Source of the DNA: Cryptomeria japonica
Taxonomy: Eukaryota; Streptophyta; Pinopsida; Cupressales; Cupressaceae
Assembly: GCF_030272615.1 (NCBI RefSeq)
Contig: NC_081407.1
Span: 152,355,048 to 152,419,047 of the forward strand
DNA length: 64,000 nt
Reading direction: 5' to 3'
Under the pieces are notes generated by a model. That model was not told the origin of the DNA. It saw only the letters and a program-made list of their open reading frames with translations, and did not search any database. The position numbers and the translations under genes were made by a program. Positions 1 to 11,953 of the stretch are shown here, in pieces. Positions within the stretch are counted from its first letter, which is position 1; each line of letters opens with the position of its first letter.

Positions 1-2442
1 CTACGAGAGAGCAAGCAGGCTGGATTCGCATTTCCAATGATCATAGGCAGCCATGATGTCCAATTAAGAACCCCCACCCTAGCAGAGGAGTCCCTTGTAG
101 AGCTAGCCTCTTATGGCCTACAGGAACATTTCCCAAGGAAATGTTTTGATCATGACAATTTGGCGAAGAGAGCTTACGGTAGGCGCTACAGAGCAAAGGA
201 GTCAATTGAAGATTATTGGAAAAATTGCTCCGATGACTACGAAGTCAGGCGACGGGAATATTCTAGATTGAGTGTGCAGCAAATGCGACTCTTTGAGTAC
301 CGTCAGGTCCTGGATCAGCTCACAGACTTGGGGAACTGCCTCCAAGTCTGAGAATTCGAGGCAGTAAGGCACCTCTTGTCAGGCATTGATTGGTCTCAAG
401 ACCCAATCACGGATTTCGAAGCAGTTATGGCAGCCCCGGCAAGATACACAGATCAATGGTTACATCACCAGATCGAGAGGCTAGTCCATGAGGGGGTCCA
501 GTTTACTTACCATCTGATGGGCAGTTTCGACTCTCAGTCTTCCGAAGACGAAAGGACATCAGCTGAGAAACCAGAGAAAAGAAAGAAAGCTAAGGCTAGC
601 AGAGGGACTCCGACGTCCAAAAGAACAAGAAGGGAGAAGATTCCCATAAGGAGGCCAGAGACCACTTCATCTTCAAAGGACCCCAGTTCGTCCGACGACG
701 CCATAGATTTGGATTGCATACCTGCTCCGCCTTCCCAGAGCGACATAGAGGCATTCCAAGCCAATGATCCCCCTGCTCCAGATATGCCGGACACCGAGCA
801 AAAGGGCCCCAATTCGACCAAGCCAGGTGACCAAATAAAGGAAGGAGAAATCCCATCCACCCAGGGGATCGAAGTGCATGAACCTACCCAGCAGAGCCGT
901 CACGAATTGCTACTCCTCCATGCGGCCAAGGACAACTCGACGGTCGAAGGGGAACAAAGAACAGACGAGATCCATGAGCTCGAGGGAACCAAGGAGCCAC
1001 CATCACAGGAGGATGTCAGACAATTGTTCAGTGAAATAGGGGAGAACTCAGATGCAAACAAGGAGCTTCCTCCTTCTTTCACCCCTCCGATGGCGGGACG
1101 GCTGCTAATTTGTGATCAGCCGGTTGAGAGCATGGGAGAACAAGGTGCTAACTTAACCCTATCCTCAACCCAGACGGTGCCTCAAGAGTGGCTGATCGCC
1201 AGAGCTCAGCGCAGGGCCGCCACCAAGGCACCCATCGATCTAGAGGACATCTTCTCACGAATGGATCAAGTAAAAGCTAAAGGGAAGAAGAAACCAAGAA
1301 CATACTCTAAGATAACCAGGGATGAGCAAAGGAACCGCACTCTTCATATTGCCACCCCGCACGTGGACAAGCCAGCAGATCAAATAACACTGGCAGATTA
1401 TAGCATTACGACTGTCCCCATCGGACGAGCTACAAAAGAGCAGGAAAAGGAGGAATTTAAGGACTCGGTGCAGAACATACTCAAACAGCTCGAGGAAATC
1501 ACTGCCGAAAAGGATATGTATCGGGCTCGTGCTGAACAAGCCGAGGGATACATTGATAAGCTCCTACGGCCATTACACAACCCCTCTGAATCCCATATTC
1601 CCCCAATAGCATTGGCGCAAAGGACCACAACTGAATTTGAAGGAATTCGGGATACCGCAAAGGCCGTCAAGGAATGGGTGCAGGACATCAAGAAAAAGGG
1701 AGAACAGATCCTCAGAGAAGTAAAGGAAATGGCTCTCCATCGAGAGCTCACTCTAGTCAGGCTGTTGGAGGTAAAGAGAGAATCCCTTCACATGCATGAA
1801 GTAGCGGCCTCTACCCTTCCCCTCATAAGAGCTCTTTTCTGGACACATACACAGATTCCCACACTGCCTGACATCCTAGATCCCCATGGCATCAGTGTTC
1901 TCAAGGAATGGTACTGGACCGTCACCATGAAGAACGACGCCCAGGAAATTATTGATAAAGAAAATGACGCATGTGAGGCAATTCTGGGGAACATGCAAGA
2001 ACTAGGCAAGACCATCCTCTGATCAATGGTTTTGGGATGGATAAATGACCTATCCGACAGTGTAATCCGGCCGGATTGGGAGGAAAGGTTGGGAGCAGAT
2101 AAGGTTTCTTATTCCATTGAAGACTTGAGTTTTGCTGGTCAGTTCCATTCAGACATATTGTGCTTCGAGCGTAATCGCTCCAGCTGGAAGGACGGTTTAA
2201 GGCACGTGGACCAGTATCTTGAGGGCATGCAGTACAAAATTCGCCACCCTCCGATGCCACCTTTTAGTCTCCTCTTCCAATTATGTATCAAGTTTCAGGA
2301 ATATGTTCGTAGGGAACGAGCGGCAGGTCATGATTTATGGCGAGAATACCTGCATGGCGAAGACCAGTTTCTGCAGAAAGAATGTGAAACCAAAATAGAG
2401 AAAGTAGTTTCTCAAAAATGCCTTTTTCCCTCCAAGTCTTAA
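1..2442 (+). pseudogene. LTR-resident protein gene, copy A (3' two thirds, broken)
   Basis: This is the same protein as in copies B, C, D and E, starting here about two thirds of the way from the C-terminus. Order: a conserved Cys/His-poor segment (HFPRKCFDHDNLAKRAYGRR), a basic stretch rich in KRKK and KRTRR (about 570-650), a Ser/Asp-rich acidic region, a PIDLEDIFS motif near 1235, a long helical or coiled-coil part (about 1440-1780), and a C-terminal block with CFERNRSSWKDG and PPMPPF. In-frame stops interrupt it at 349-351 (TGG to TGA against copy C) and at 2020-2022 (Arg codon to TGA). The function is not recognised. It lies wholly inside the LTR and upstream of the LTR's own TATA-like element. 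Confidence 0.75.
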
Positions 2443-3559
2443 AAAGTGCACTTTTGTCCCAAAAAGGTGACAGTTGACTTTTGGTCAGCATATTGTAAAG
2501 TTTTTTGTCCCCCCTTTTTTGGATTATTCCAATTGTTGTAATTATCCTTTTTTGGTAGTTATTGCTCCCTTTGGGGTGGTTGTTGATATTTACCCCCCAT
2601 TTATGGGTGTGGGTCCCTCTTTTTGTAAGGATGAATCTGGGCCACTTGTCTAGATTAGATCTTGGCCATTCATCCATTTTTGGAAACCTATTTAAGGGGA
2701 CTGGTTTTCCCTCATTAAAAGAGAAGTTCTTGGATTGCTGCGAAAGCTCTGAAGGAATTTTGCAGGAATTAATACAATGGATTAAAATTACTTTAAAATT
2801 TCCCTGTGATTGCATGGTCTCCTTCTTCATTTAATTTAGAAAGCTTTTGATTATGTCTATTCATTTTGCACAGCAGTTTTTACCAAGCATCTGATAGAAC
2901 CTCCACAGTCCATACCATTAGAGGATAGCTGATTGCTTTTTTCCTTTCCGCATGGTTAATCTGGGCTATTTTATGATTCAGTTCGATTATCAAATATATA
3001 CATATCATGAATGTAGAAGTTCTAATATCGTATTTGGTAATATGAAAATCTGGTTTCTCCTTTGAAGATTGCACTAAGTTTATGCAAACATTGTGTCTGA
3101 ATGACTGATGATGCTTAATTTAGTTTCCCGGAGGTGTCTGTCTGCTTGATTGAATCTGCTGTCCTAGTTAGAATTTACAGTTCTCTCTCTCCCTATCCTT
3201 CCTTTCTTTCCTCCCAATTTTATCCCCCTTTTTTAGAAATCTGCAGTCCTGCTAAATCAGCTTCGAATTAACCAACGTCACCTGAAAGAAAACCGTAAAA
3301 CGTCCCCGGGAATTTGTACATGGAATTGCCAATCAAACGTAAGTCCCCTTGTGTTTCTAGCATAAACACATCAAGCCACTGAGAGATCCCGCAGTCAAGA
3401 CCTGACAAAAGAAACCTTGAGGTAGTCTCCTTTGATCAAACTTAGAAAACAGCATTAGAGACTTCCTTATCTCAAGAGAGAGTAGGATAATCAGTCGGCT
3501 ATTCTATTCTGCGTTGGCCGTATGGAGTTTGCAGCAATGCGATTTCAGACACGTCAACA
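1..3559 (+). mobile_element. 5' LTR (copy A) of the giant-LTR element, left part outside window
   Basis: This is the right-hand 3.6 kb of a long terminal repeat whose full size is known from a complete solo copy at 40234-46811 (6,578 bp). It contains the end of the LTR-resident reading frame (to 2442), a TATA-like TATTTAAG at 2689-2696, a U5-type tail, and the terminal CAACA at 3555-3559. A primer-binding-site-like sequence follows directly, so this is a 5' LTR. Copy B (ending 10456) has no such site after it and is the likely matching 3' LTR. Family assignment to Ty3/gypsy-like elements is inference, because no pol is present. Confidence 0.75.
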
Positions 3560-3815
3560 GAATTGGCGCTAGAGGGAGGGCCGACCGCAGTAAATGCATG
3601 ATTGTTTGAACTGCCAAAATCAAGATAATCATATCCGTAAAGAGTTATCCAAGACTTTTGTCCCTCCTTCGCGCACGCAACAGAATTGGCGCTAGAAGGA
3701 GGGCATGATGAATGTCTAAACAGCTAAATCATGATCATATCAGCCTGCATTTGTAAAGAGTAGCCCTGCAGCTTTTTTTTTACCCTCCGCACGCAACAAA
3801 ATTGGGGAGGGCGCC
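3553..3815 (+). repeat. Leader repeat carrying three copies of the primer site
   Basis: A segment of about 110-120 bp that starts with (C)AACA-AAT-TGGCG recurs in tandem. The first copy spans the LTR/PBS junction (PBS 3564-3581), the second has a perfect family PBS at 3687-3704, and a third degenerate one lies at 3803-3815. Each block ends in CCCTCC...CGCACG. The repeated units carry the last bases of the LTR plus the PBS, which suggests duplication by slippage or strand transfer during reverse transcription. Confidence 0.65.
3564..3581 (+). other. Primer-binding-site-like sequence after LTR A
   Basis: TGGCGCTAGAGGGAGGGC begins 4 bp after the LTR end. The same sequence with one change (TGGCGCTAGAAGGAGGGC) follows LTR D on the minus strand, also after 4 bp, at 30445-30462. 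The position and the leading TGG fit a retrotransposon minus-strand primer site. I could not name the matching tRNA. Confidence 0.7.
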
Positions 3816-3950
3816 TTAACAGTTCCTTGCAGCAAGTTGAGTCTAATCGACCTTTTAAATGCTATATTCGGGATATGCAAGATCCCTGTTAAACCCAAAA
3901 AAGCAAAAAATCAGAAAACCAGAAAACACCAAAAATATTTCTGAGTCAGT

Positions 3951-4550
3951 ATGTTGAGTCAGTCGCTTCATGAAGGCTGTTTGCAGTCCGAAATTTTTCA
4001 AATCCAGCAAGAGCTGAGTCTGCAGCTATATCCCAGGCGGCTGTCCGAATTTGCATCTGCGGCTCACTGTAGAATTCATGACACCACAGGGCACGATGAA
4101 CTGAATTGCTTGACATTTTTGTCAAGGGTCGAGCTCGCATTACAGGGGCAGATATTCTTTTGGGATGTCCCCAAACCAGAGGCAACTTTACAGCCGGATA
4201 TCCCCAGTGCTCCGTCCAGCATCGAAGAATTTACAAGGTTCAAGAATTTGATTGAGAATCAGTTTGGTCTTGAAGAGGAGTTATGCTTGGAGAACGTGTT
4301 GTCACCTTGGTGGTGCAGAATTCACCGCACCCCACATTCAGAGTTCACCTGCTCGCTATGCATAGAAGCAATCAGTCAAGTTAAAGCTCAATTTGGACTA
4401 CCGGAAGAACCAGAGGAGAGCACCACCAGCAAAGTGTGTACTCTTCGAAGCGGTGGCGGGAACCCCTACCTGTGGTGCACTCGACGATGCGGTGGCGGGA
4501 ACTATTTACCTCACTGGGTAAACAGGAAGAATACAGAAATCGAACAGTAA
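3951..4550 (+). pseudogene. Gag-like remnant with zinc-knuckle-like motifs
   Basis: An open frame of 199 codons lies in the small interior between LTR A and LTR B. Residues 40-53 form C-x2-H-x4-H-x4-C (CRIHDTTGHDELNC). A second variant, C-x2-H-x3-H-x4-C, occurs near residue 122. Motifs of the form CxxHxxxGHxxxxC occur in Gag proteins of some plant Ty3/gypsy elements, so a gag origin is likely. The C-terminal part repeats a short GGGN(P/Y)-coding segment twice (about 4440-4505). No protease, reverse transcriptase or integrase is seen before the next LTR, so the element is non-autonomous or heavily deleted. Confidence 0.5.
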
Positions 4551-5265
4551 TGCACAATGCAAATACAAAAGAAGTACCAGAATAGTCTTGCCATTAATGT
4601 CAAAGGATGTTCATATTATATCTGTCGTCAATATTACATGTCCTCCAATACCCGGAGGTGATACAATATATGACTGCCGAAGGGGTGCGACACAACCATC
4701 GCGACTCCAACTACCTACCCGTCGGCTAACTAACTATTGATAATTAACATTACTAACTATACACTTTTTCCCGATAACATCCATATGCTCCGAAGTTCAC
4801 GCTGGCTGGGCAAAAGCAAAGTTTAAATTTCGAAGGGCCTCCACATTCGCCAAAAGGTCCGAAGTTGAAAGGTAAAAGCGTTTGAAATTCTAAAGTCCTC
4901 TACTTCTCCGAAATCGCTGCGCACAGGCCCAGATATAGAAATTCAAAATTGATAAACCCCCCCTACGCTGCTGCATTTCGTGTAAAGGAGACCACGTCCG
5001 ATTTTGAAAGGTAAAGAAAGCTAATTTCGCGCGATCTAAGGTAATTCAAGGTAAAACGCTGCATAAACTATCCCAAATCATTCAAATTCAGATTGCCAAT
5101 TACCCAGGGTAAAAAAACCATTTAAAATGATAAATTCTCTTTCGTCCAACAACCACAAAAAATTTAAATCAAGGAGATAACCGTTGGAATTTGAAACTTT
5201 GTAGAAACGCCTATTCGTCTTCACGCAGCAAAGTTAGGCAAATTCTCGCCATCCGTTTTCGTCAG

Positions 5266-5695
5266 GTAAGTACGCTCTGTCTTCCTTGATCATCTGAAAT
5301 GCTTATAAATCAAACAGGCATATGTGCGAAATCTGATTAAAATGCCTAAATTTTCGAAATCTGCATCTCTTTCGCTTGTAGAGCGTTGTTCAAAGCAGTC
5401 AAAATTTAGAATTCACTCCAAGGTATAGCCAGAAATTGCATTTTCAAACTTAGGAGAATTTTTCATGCTTGGTCTCTATTGAAAACTAATTCAAAATCCA
5501 GAAAGCATCAAGTATAAATTCGCAATCAAAAATCTTCATGAATGTTGTGGTTAAAATTGATCAAGCCCTTTTAGCTAGAAATGTCGCTCCATGTCCAATC
5601 TAAATTTCGAATTAATCCTAGCATGCTGGAATATTTTCTATCTAACCTGCCTTACTTCTTGTGTATCGCCTCGTAATCCGCATCCGGCTGTGCAG
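5266..5695 (+). other. Conserved leader intron in front of the LTR-resident gene (copy B)
   Basis: The donor is TCAG/GTAAGT at 5265/5266 and the acceptor GTGCAG/GATA at 5695/5696, five bases before the ATG at 5701. The same donor-acceptor pair is at matching places in copy D (35615 to 35201, minus) and copy E (41618-42091). Copy C keeps the acceptor (26804) but has lost the donor. This is a predicted intron from splice-site conservation; no transcript data support it here. Confidence 0.5.
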
Positions 5696-5700
5696 GATAA

Positions 5701-8700
5701 ATGCCTAATTCGGCGGTAGAATCATCAAAAACGCCCGCTGCAGCCGAGACTTGCGAGCATCCAAATCAGATATCTCGGGCAAGGTTGAAAGGATGAAGTA
5801 TCAATATCAAAGAGGAAGATTGAGGGAGTCAAAAGTGCAGAGCGTCTGGGACAATGTCAGTGATACCGACCTTGGCCATATTGACATTCAAGACTTCAAG
5901 AATTGGGTCTTCTCACCTAATGCATATGGCAAGCCTAGACAGATGGTAGAAAGTGGCATCGCCCAAGCGGCAGGATTTCCTCCAGCAGTACAGAACTATG
6001 AGCTAGTGGTAGAGGCTGCCCGACATTATCAGCCGAGTTCCAGATTGGTGCTCCTTGAGAACATGACCATCGCCAACTTCACTCCTGAGGCCATTGGCGA
6101 TGCATTTGACATTCCCTTTCCAAACAATCCCACAACCACAACTATAGATGAAGCACAAGGGGCATATGATATGAATCCGGCCCAATGCAAAGCACTGATC
6201 AATGAAGAGTGGTACAAGGAGAAAAGGCCTCCAAGCGCCAGAATTGTGAAAAAGACCCCCAAAAGTGATTTCCATAATGAACATGGGGATATGGTCACAT
6301 TACTCAGTCGGGATATGGGACTCCCTAAATCCAACTACTTTGAAGAGTGGATGTTCTATTTCACAGAGCAAGTCTTCGCTGGGAAGTCTAAATTCGACTG
6401 GGCCCAAATCATAAGCGACAACATTCACACCCAGCTGATAGAGCTTGAAACGAAGAAATACTTCACCATGACCTCTTATTTGGTCTATATGTTCACCAAG
6501 AACTAGCCACTGCCAGGTTTGATAATGAAAGGTGAAATCGGGAATGGGCCTGATCAGGTAAAGGTCTATGATTGTTACCCGCAGCTGCATTACCAAGATA
6601 TAGCTTAGAGGGAAAAGAGCAGCCTAGCTTATGCAGTTGGCCAATATGAGCATGTCAATGACGCCTTCACAATGCGCCTGGTCAGGCTAATGCAGGGAGG
6701 ATTACATATAAGGCTCTCAGAGCAAGCTACTATTCTAGTACAAAGGTATGGAGCCTGGTTCATTCAGTTCCCAAGGTTCTCCTACATCCGAATAGTAGGC
6801 TTTGATGGTGCCCCTCTCCGACTTCCACAGTACCCAACCAACAAAATAATTCTTATGGAGGTCGCAAGGCAGTCACGTCCGGCCGACATCTTACTTAGAG
6901 AAAGTAAGCAGGCTGGATTCACATTCCCCATGATCATAGGCAACCATGATGTCCACTTGAAGACCCCTACCCTAGTAGAGGAATCCCTTGCAGAGCTGGC
7001 CTCTTATGGCCTACAGGACCATTTTCCAAGAAAATATTTCGATCATAATAATCTGGCGAAGAGAGCCTATGGTAGGCGGTACAGAGCAAACGAATCAGTT
7101 GAAGACTATTGGGAAGAATTGCTCTGATGACTACGAGGTCAGGAGGCGGGAATATTCTAGACTGTGTGCAGCAAATGCGACTCTTTGAATACCGTCGGGT
7201 CCCAGATCAGCTCACAGATTCAGGGAATTGCCTCCAGGTCTGAGAATTTGAACCAGTAAGGCATATCTTGCTAGGCGTTGATTGGTCCTAGGACCCAATC
7301 ACTGATTTCGAGGCAGTCATGGCAGCCCCAGCAAGGTACACAAATCAATGGTTACATCAGTAGATTGAGAGGCTAATACATGAAGGAGTCCAATTCACCT
7401 ACCACCTAATGGGTAGCCTTGATTCTCAGTCCTCCGAAGATGAGGGAACGTCTAGTGCACCCCGGGAAGAAACTGAGAAACCAGAGAAAAGAAAGAAGGC
7501 TAAGGCTTGCAGAGGGACTTGGACGTTCAAAAGAACAAGAAGGGAGAAGATTCCTATAAAGAGACTAGAGGTCACGTCATCGTCAAAGGACCCCAGTTCA
7601 TCTGACGATGTAGTGGAATTAGATTATATACCTACTCCGCCTTCTCAAAGTGACATTGATGCGTTTGGAACTGATGATCCTCCCGCGCCTGACATGCTGG
7701 AAGCTAAGCTAAGAGCCCTTGAATCGACCGAACTGGGCAACCAAATAGAGGAAGGAGAGATTCCATCCACCCACGGGGTCAAAGTGCATGAACCCACTCA
7801 ACAGAGCCGCCACGAGTTGCTGCTCCAGAATTCAGCCAAAGATGACTCCACCGTCGAAGGAGAGCAAAGGATAGATGAGACTCATGAGCTCGAAAGAATT
7901 GGAGAACAACCATCACATGAAGATGTCAGACAGTTGTTCAGTGAAATAGGAGAAAATTCAGCTGCAAGTAAAGAACTTCGCACCTCTTTCACTCCTCCGG
8001 TAGCAGAGCAGCTGCGAATCTATGGTGAGTTGGTTGAGAACGTCAAAGAACAGAATGCAGACTTAACCTTATTATCAGCCGAGACAGTGCCTCAAGAATG
8101 GTTGATTGCCAGAACCCAGCGTAAGGCCGCCACCAAACCACCTATTGATCTAGAGGATATCTTCTCGTGCATAGACCAAGCAAAAGATAAGGGGAAGAAA
8201 AAGCCCGAGGCATATTCTAGAGTGACCAAAGACGAGCAAAGGAACCGCACTCTCCACATTGCCACCCCACCTGTAGACAAGCCAGCAGATCAGATTACAC
8301 TGACAGATTATAGCATCACAACTGTCCCCATCAGACGAGCCACTAAAGAGCAAGAAAAAGAAGAATTTAAGGATTCAGTGCAGAATATACTCAGGCAGCT
8401 CGAAGAGATAATAGCTAAAAAGGACATGTATCGGGCTCGTGCTGAGCAAGCCGAGGGATACATCGATCAACTCCTAAGGCCACTACACAATGCCTCTGAA
8501 TCCCATATTCCCCCGACGGCATTGGCGCAAAGGACCACAACAGAATTTGAAGGAGTACGGGACACCACAAGGGCCGTCAGAGAATGGATACAAGACATCA
8601 AGAAAAGGGGAGAGCAAATCCTTAAGGAAGTAAAAGAAATGGCCCTCCATCGAGAGCTCACTCTAGTCAAGTTATTAGAGGTAAAGAGGGATTCCCTTCA

Positions 8701-9352
8701 CATGCACGAAGTGGCTGCCACTACCCTTCCCCTCATGAGAGCTCTTTTTTGGACACATGCGCAGATTCCTACATTGTCCGCCATCCTAGATCCTCATAGC
8801 ATTAGTGTTCTTAAGGAATGGTACTGGACTATCACCATGAAGAACGACACCAAAGAAATTATTGACAAAGAGAGTGACGCATGTGAAGTGATTCTGGGAA
8901 ACATGCAAGAACTAGGTAAGACCATCCTTCGATCAATGGTTTCGAGATGGATAAATGACTTGTCTGATAATGCAATCCAACCGGACTAGGAAGAAAGATT
9001 GGGAACGGATAGGATTGCCCATTCCGCTAAGGACTTGAGTTTTGCTGGTCAGTTCCATTCAGACATATTATGCTTTGAGCGTAATCGCTCTAGCTGGAAG
9101 GACGGTTTAAAGCACGTGGACCAGTATCTCGAAGGCATGCAATACAAAATTCGCCATCCTCCCATGCCTCCGTTCAGTCTGCTTTTCCAGTTACGCATCA
9201 GGTTCCAAGAATACGTTCGTGAGGAACGGGCAGCAGGTCGTGATTTATGGCGGGAATATTTGCATGGCGAAGATCAATTTCTAGAAAAGGAGTGTGAGAC
9301 TGAAATAGAGAAAGTAATTTCTCAAAAGTGCTTTTTTCCCTCTAAATCTTAA
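5701..9352 (+). pseudogene. LTR-resident protein gene, copy B (about 1,200 codons, broken)
   Basis: The start ATG at 5701 matches the first Met of copies C, D and E. Landmarks by approximate residue: ESGIAQAAGFPP (84), FTPEAIGDAF (126), an NEHGDMVTLLSR block (193), a MGLPxSNYFEEWMFYFTEQVF segment (206-226), LHIRLSEQATILVQRYG (330-350), a basic KRKK/KRTRR region (about 595-615), a Ser/Asp-rich acidic linker, PPIDLEDIFS (about 815), a coiled-coil-like region (900-1020) and a C-terminal EYVREERAAGRDLW block. Damage: a 1-bp deletion just after the start, Gln-to-TAG changes at 6504, 6606, 7289 and 7361, frameshifts near 7110 and 7165, and a Trp-to-TAG near 8987. No known enzymatic motif is visible and the function is unknown. 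Confidence 0.75.
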
Positions 9353-10587
9353 AAGTGCACTTTTGCACCAAAAGGTGACATTTGACTTCTAGTCAACAAA
9401 ATGTAAAACTTTATTGATACACCTTTTTGGATTATTTCAAATTGATTTAATTATCCCTTTTTGGGTAGTTATTGCCCATTTTGGGGTGGTTGTTGATATT
9501 TGCATCCCATTTATGGGTATGGGCAGCCATACTTTATGGATGAATCTGGGCCACTTGTTCAGATTAAATCTAGGCCATTCATCCTTTTTTGAAGTCTATT
9601 TAAGGGACTGGTTTTCCCTCATTTTGTAAGTTCTTGGATTGTTGCAAAAGCTCTGGCGAAATTTTTACAGAAATTAATGCAAAAGATTAAGACTGTTTTC
9701 AAGTTTCCTTGTGAGTGCATGGTCTCCTTCTTCACTTAATTTAGAAATCTTTCAATTATGTTTATTTCTTTTACATAGCATTTTCAAGCAAGCATCTGAT
9801 AGAATCCTTGCAGTCCATACCATTAGGGAACGGCTGATTGCCTTTCTTTCTGCATGGTTAATCTGGACCTTTCATGCTTAGTTCGGTTATTGAACACTCA
9901 CTATGAATGTAAAAGTTCTAATGTTGTACTTGATAACATGAAAATCTTGTTTCCTTTGAAGATTGCACTGGATTTATGCAAACATTGTGCTTAAGTAGCT
10001 GGTGATGTTTAATCTAGTTTCTTGGAGGTGTCTGTCTGCTTGACTGAATTTGCTATCTTAGTTAGAATTTACATTTCATGTCTCTCTCTCTCCCTATCCT
10101 TCCCTCCTTTTTCCCCTTTTCTATCCAGAAAATCTGTAGTCCCATTAAAACAGTATCAACTTAACCGAAATCATTTGATAGAAAGATTATGAAAGTTCCA
10201 GGGCACTTATTTATAAATTACCCATTCAACGTAAGTCCCCCTTTTGTTTCCAGCAAAAACACATCAGACCACTGAGTAGTCCCGCAGTCAAGACCTGACA
10301 AAAGAAACCTTGAGGTCGTCCCCTTTGATCAAATATAAAAAAAAAACAGCATTAGGGACTTGCTTATCTCAAGAGAGGATAGGATACTCAGCTGGTTATT
10401 CTATTCTGCGTTGGCCGTATGGAGTTTGCAGCAATGCGACTTCTGACACGTCAACACCCACACACATGCAGCTTGCCCTAAATGGGTCAAAAGACCTAAT
10501 TTTATAATTTTGTTGTCTATTTGTTGAGGAGAGAAAAAAAGGAGAAAGAAGCAGCAATTGAAGGAGATAAAAAAGAGAGGAAACAAC

Positions 10588-11366
10588 TGTTGAAACTTGA
10601 AAATAAATAGCGAGTTCGGATTATACTTGATTAAATTTTAATGTTGCCTAGTGGCAATTAAAATTTAAATATATTATAATAACTTGAGCGATTACATGTA
10701 CTATTGGGCTGGGCCCAAATTGAGCAATATTGTAACTTGTAAAATTAAATGTAAGCCCCAAATTGGGCGCCAAAGGCAAGTTGTAAAACATAAAATATAA
10801 TATGCAAAAGTCGGCAATTTTCTCCAGCCGACTTGGGTGAATTATGTGAATGAATCTTGTATATAAACAAGATTCATCCTTGGCGTCAAAACACACATTC
10901 ATTCAAAAGCGATTTATATCTCTGCCTTATGCGAATGCTCTGAGCTCTCTTCCAATTAATGTGCAGTCGGAGCCTCCAAACTAGTGTGAATTTGAGCATC
11001 ATAACTGAGCGAATCTTGTTTTGAATGAACAGACTTGCTGGGCAAATTTGTGGCTTGATAGTACTGCGAACTTCCTCTCCAAGTAGCGCCGAATCTCTAC
11101 CTTCTGAGTCGGCAAAATACAGTGATTTGAATTGGGTGAAGTCTTTGTGAATCTGCCCTAGATTGGTTGCACAATCAGATAAGTAATCTGACCTATATTG
11201 TACATGTAATCTGCTCATGATTAAAAGATTTGATCTGGATCTTTGATGCTGGGTTTTTCCTCCAAGAGGGAGGTTTTCCCAGGGTATTTTGGTGTATCTT
11301 GTGCTGTGTGTGTTTGCATTTCATTTAATTTCTGAGTTTACTTAATTCTGATCACCAAAATTAACA
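10588..11366 (+). mobile_element. Solo LTR, copia-type (779 bp)
   Basis: It begins TGTTGAAACTTG and ends AATTAACA, and is flanked by a perfect 5-bp duplication ACAAC (10583-10587 and 11367-11371). A TATA box (TATATAAAC) lies near 10860. Near the 3' end, a TTTTTCC...GGTTTTCCC motif followed by T-rich sequence is typical of Ty1/copia LTR ends. No interior is attached, so it is a recombined solo LTR. Superfamily assignment rests on this LTR style only. The 130 bp between it and LTR B show no gene. Confidence 0.8.
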
Positions 11367-11548
11367 ACAACAGGGTTTGAAGGAGTATTTGGAGCATTGA
11401 GAACACTCTAAGTCCATTGTTCCATTGTTTTTTTGTTTGTTTTTTTCTTTTTTTTCTAAGTTTGAAGAAATTTTTCTGAAATGTCTTATTTTTTTTCCTC
11501 ATATTTCAGTTTTCTAAACTTGAATGATATTGATTACACTCATAAAAT

Positions 11549-11941
11549 ATGGCCAGGAACAGTGACAATAATAGTAGTGACCAAGAAGAAGCTGGATGTG
11601 AAATAAATATAACTAGGGATGGGACTGAGGGTGAAGCACAACCACAAAACAGATTTGAGTGCTCTTCAGCTACCTTAAAACCCTATGTGCAAGGCCATTT
11701 TAACCCCCAAAAACCTCTTCTTTGCCTTGTTCATGCCATAGATGTCAAAAAGAAAAACTCGAGAGGGAGCAGGGTGTGGTTATGTTACATATGCAATACT
11801 GATTTTAGAGGGAGCTACACAAGGGTGTGGTCTCATTTCTTGGGTGTTTCGGGCAACAAAGTTAAATTATTTAAAGATATAAAGGAGCATGGGAAGATAA
11901 AGTGTTATAGATTTACATATGGAGGCAAAAAACAAGTGTAA
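11549..11941 (+). pseudogene. hAT transposase N-terminal fragment with BED-like finger
   Basis: 130 codons start at ATG 11549. Residues about 78-100 read WLCYICNTDFRGSYTRVWSH, followed by a GN-K-V segment. This resembles the BED-type zinc finger at the start of plant hAT transposases (C-x2-C, then GSYTRVxxH). The expected Cys/His after the GxGV turn is changed. A Ty3/gypsy derivative (11954-17476) is inserted a few bases after the stop, duplicating AATGT. The downstream flank (17477 onward) continues with KKGKGKASDS- and LDMFN-like codons, compatible with the next part of a hAT protein. The identification is from motif resemblance only. Confidence 0.55.
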
Positions 11942-11953
11942 AACTAAAAATGT

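Larger units (their letters stand above)
4750..10456 (+). mobile_element. 3' LTR (copy B) of the giant-LTR element
   Basis: Copy B carries the whole LTR-resident gene, the TATA-like TATTTAAG at 9597-9604 and the conserved tail ending GTCAACA at 10456. No primer site follows, as expected for a 3' LTR. The left boundary is not resolved: the first several hundred bases differ from copies C, D and E, which begin TGTTGTGCGTTGCACAC, and the start given is approximate. The 4750-5260 part shows the same CGAA/TTCG-rich repeats as the other copies. Positions 9357-10456 hold R/U5-like sequence and no gene. Confidence 0.65.
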
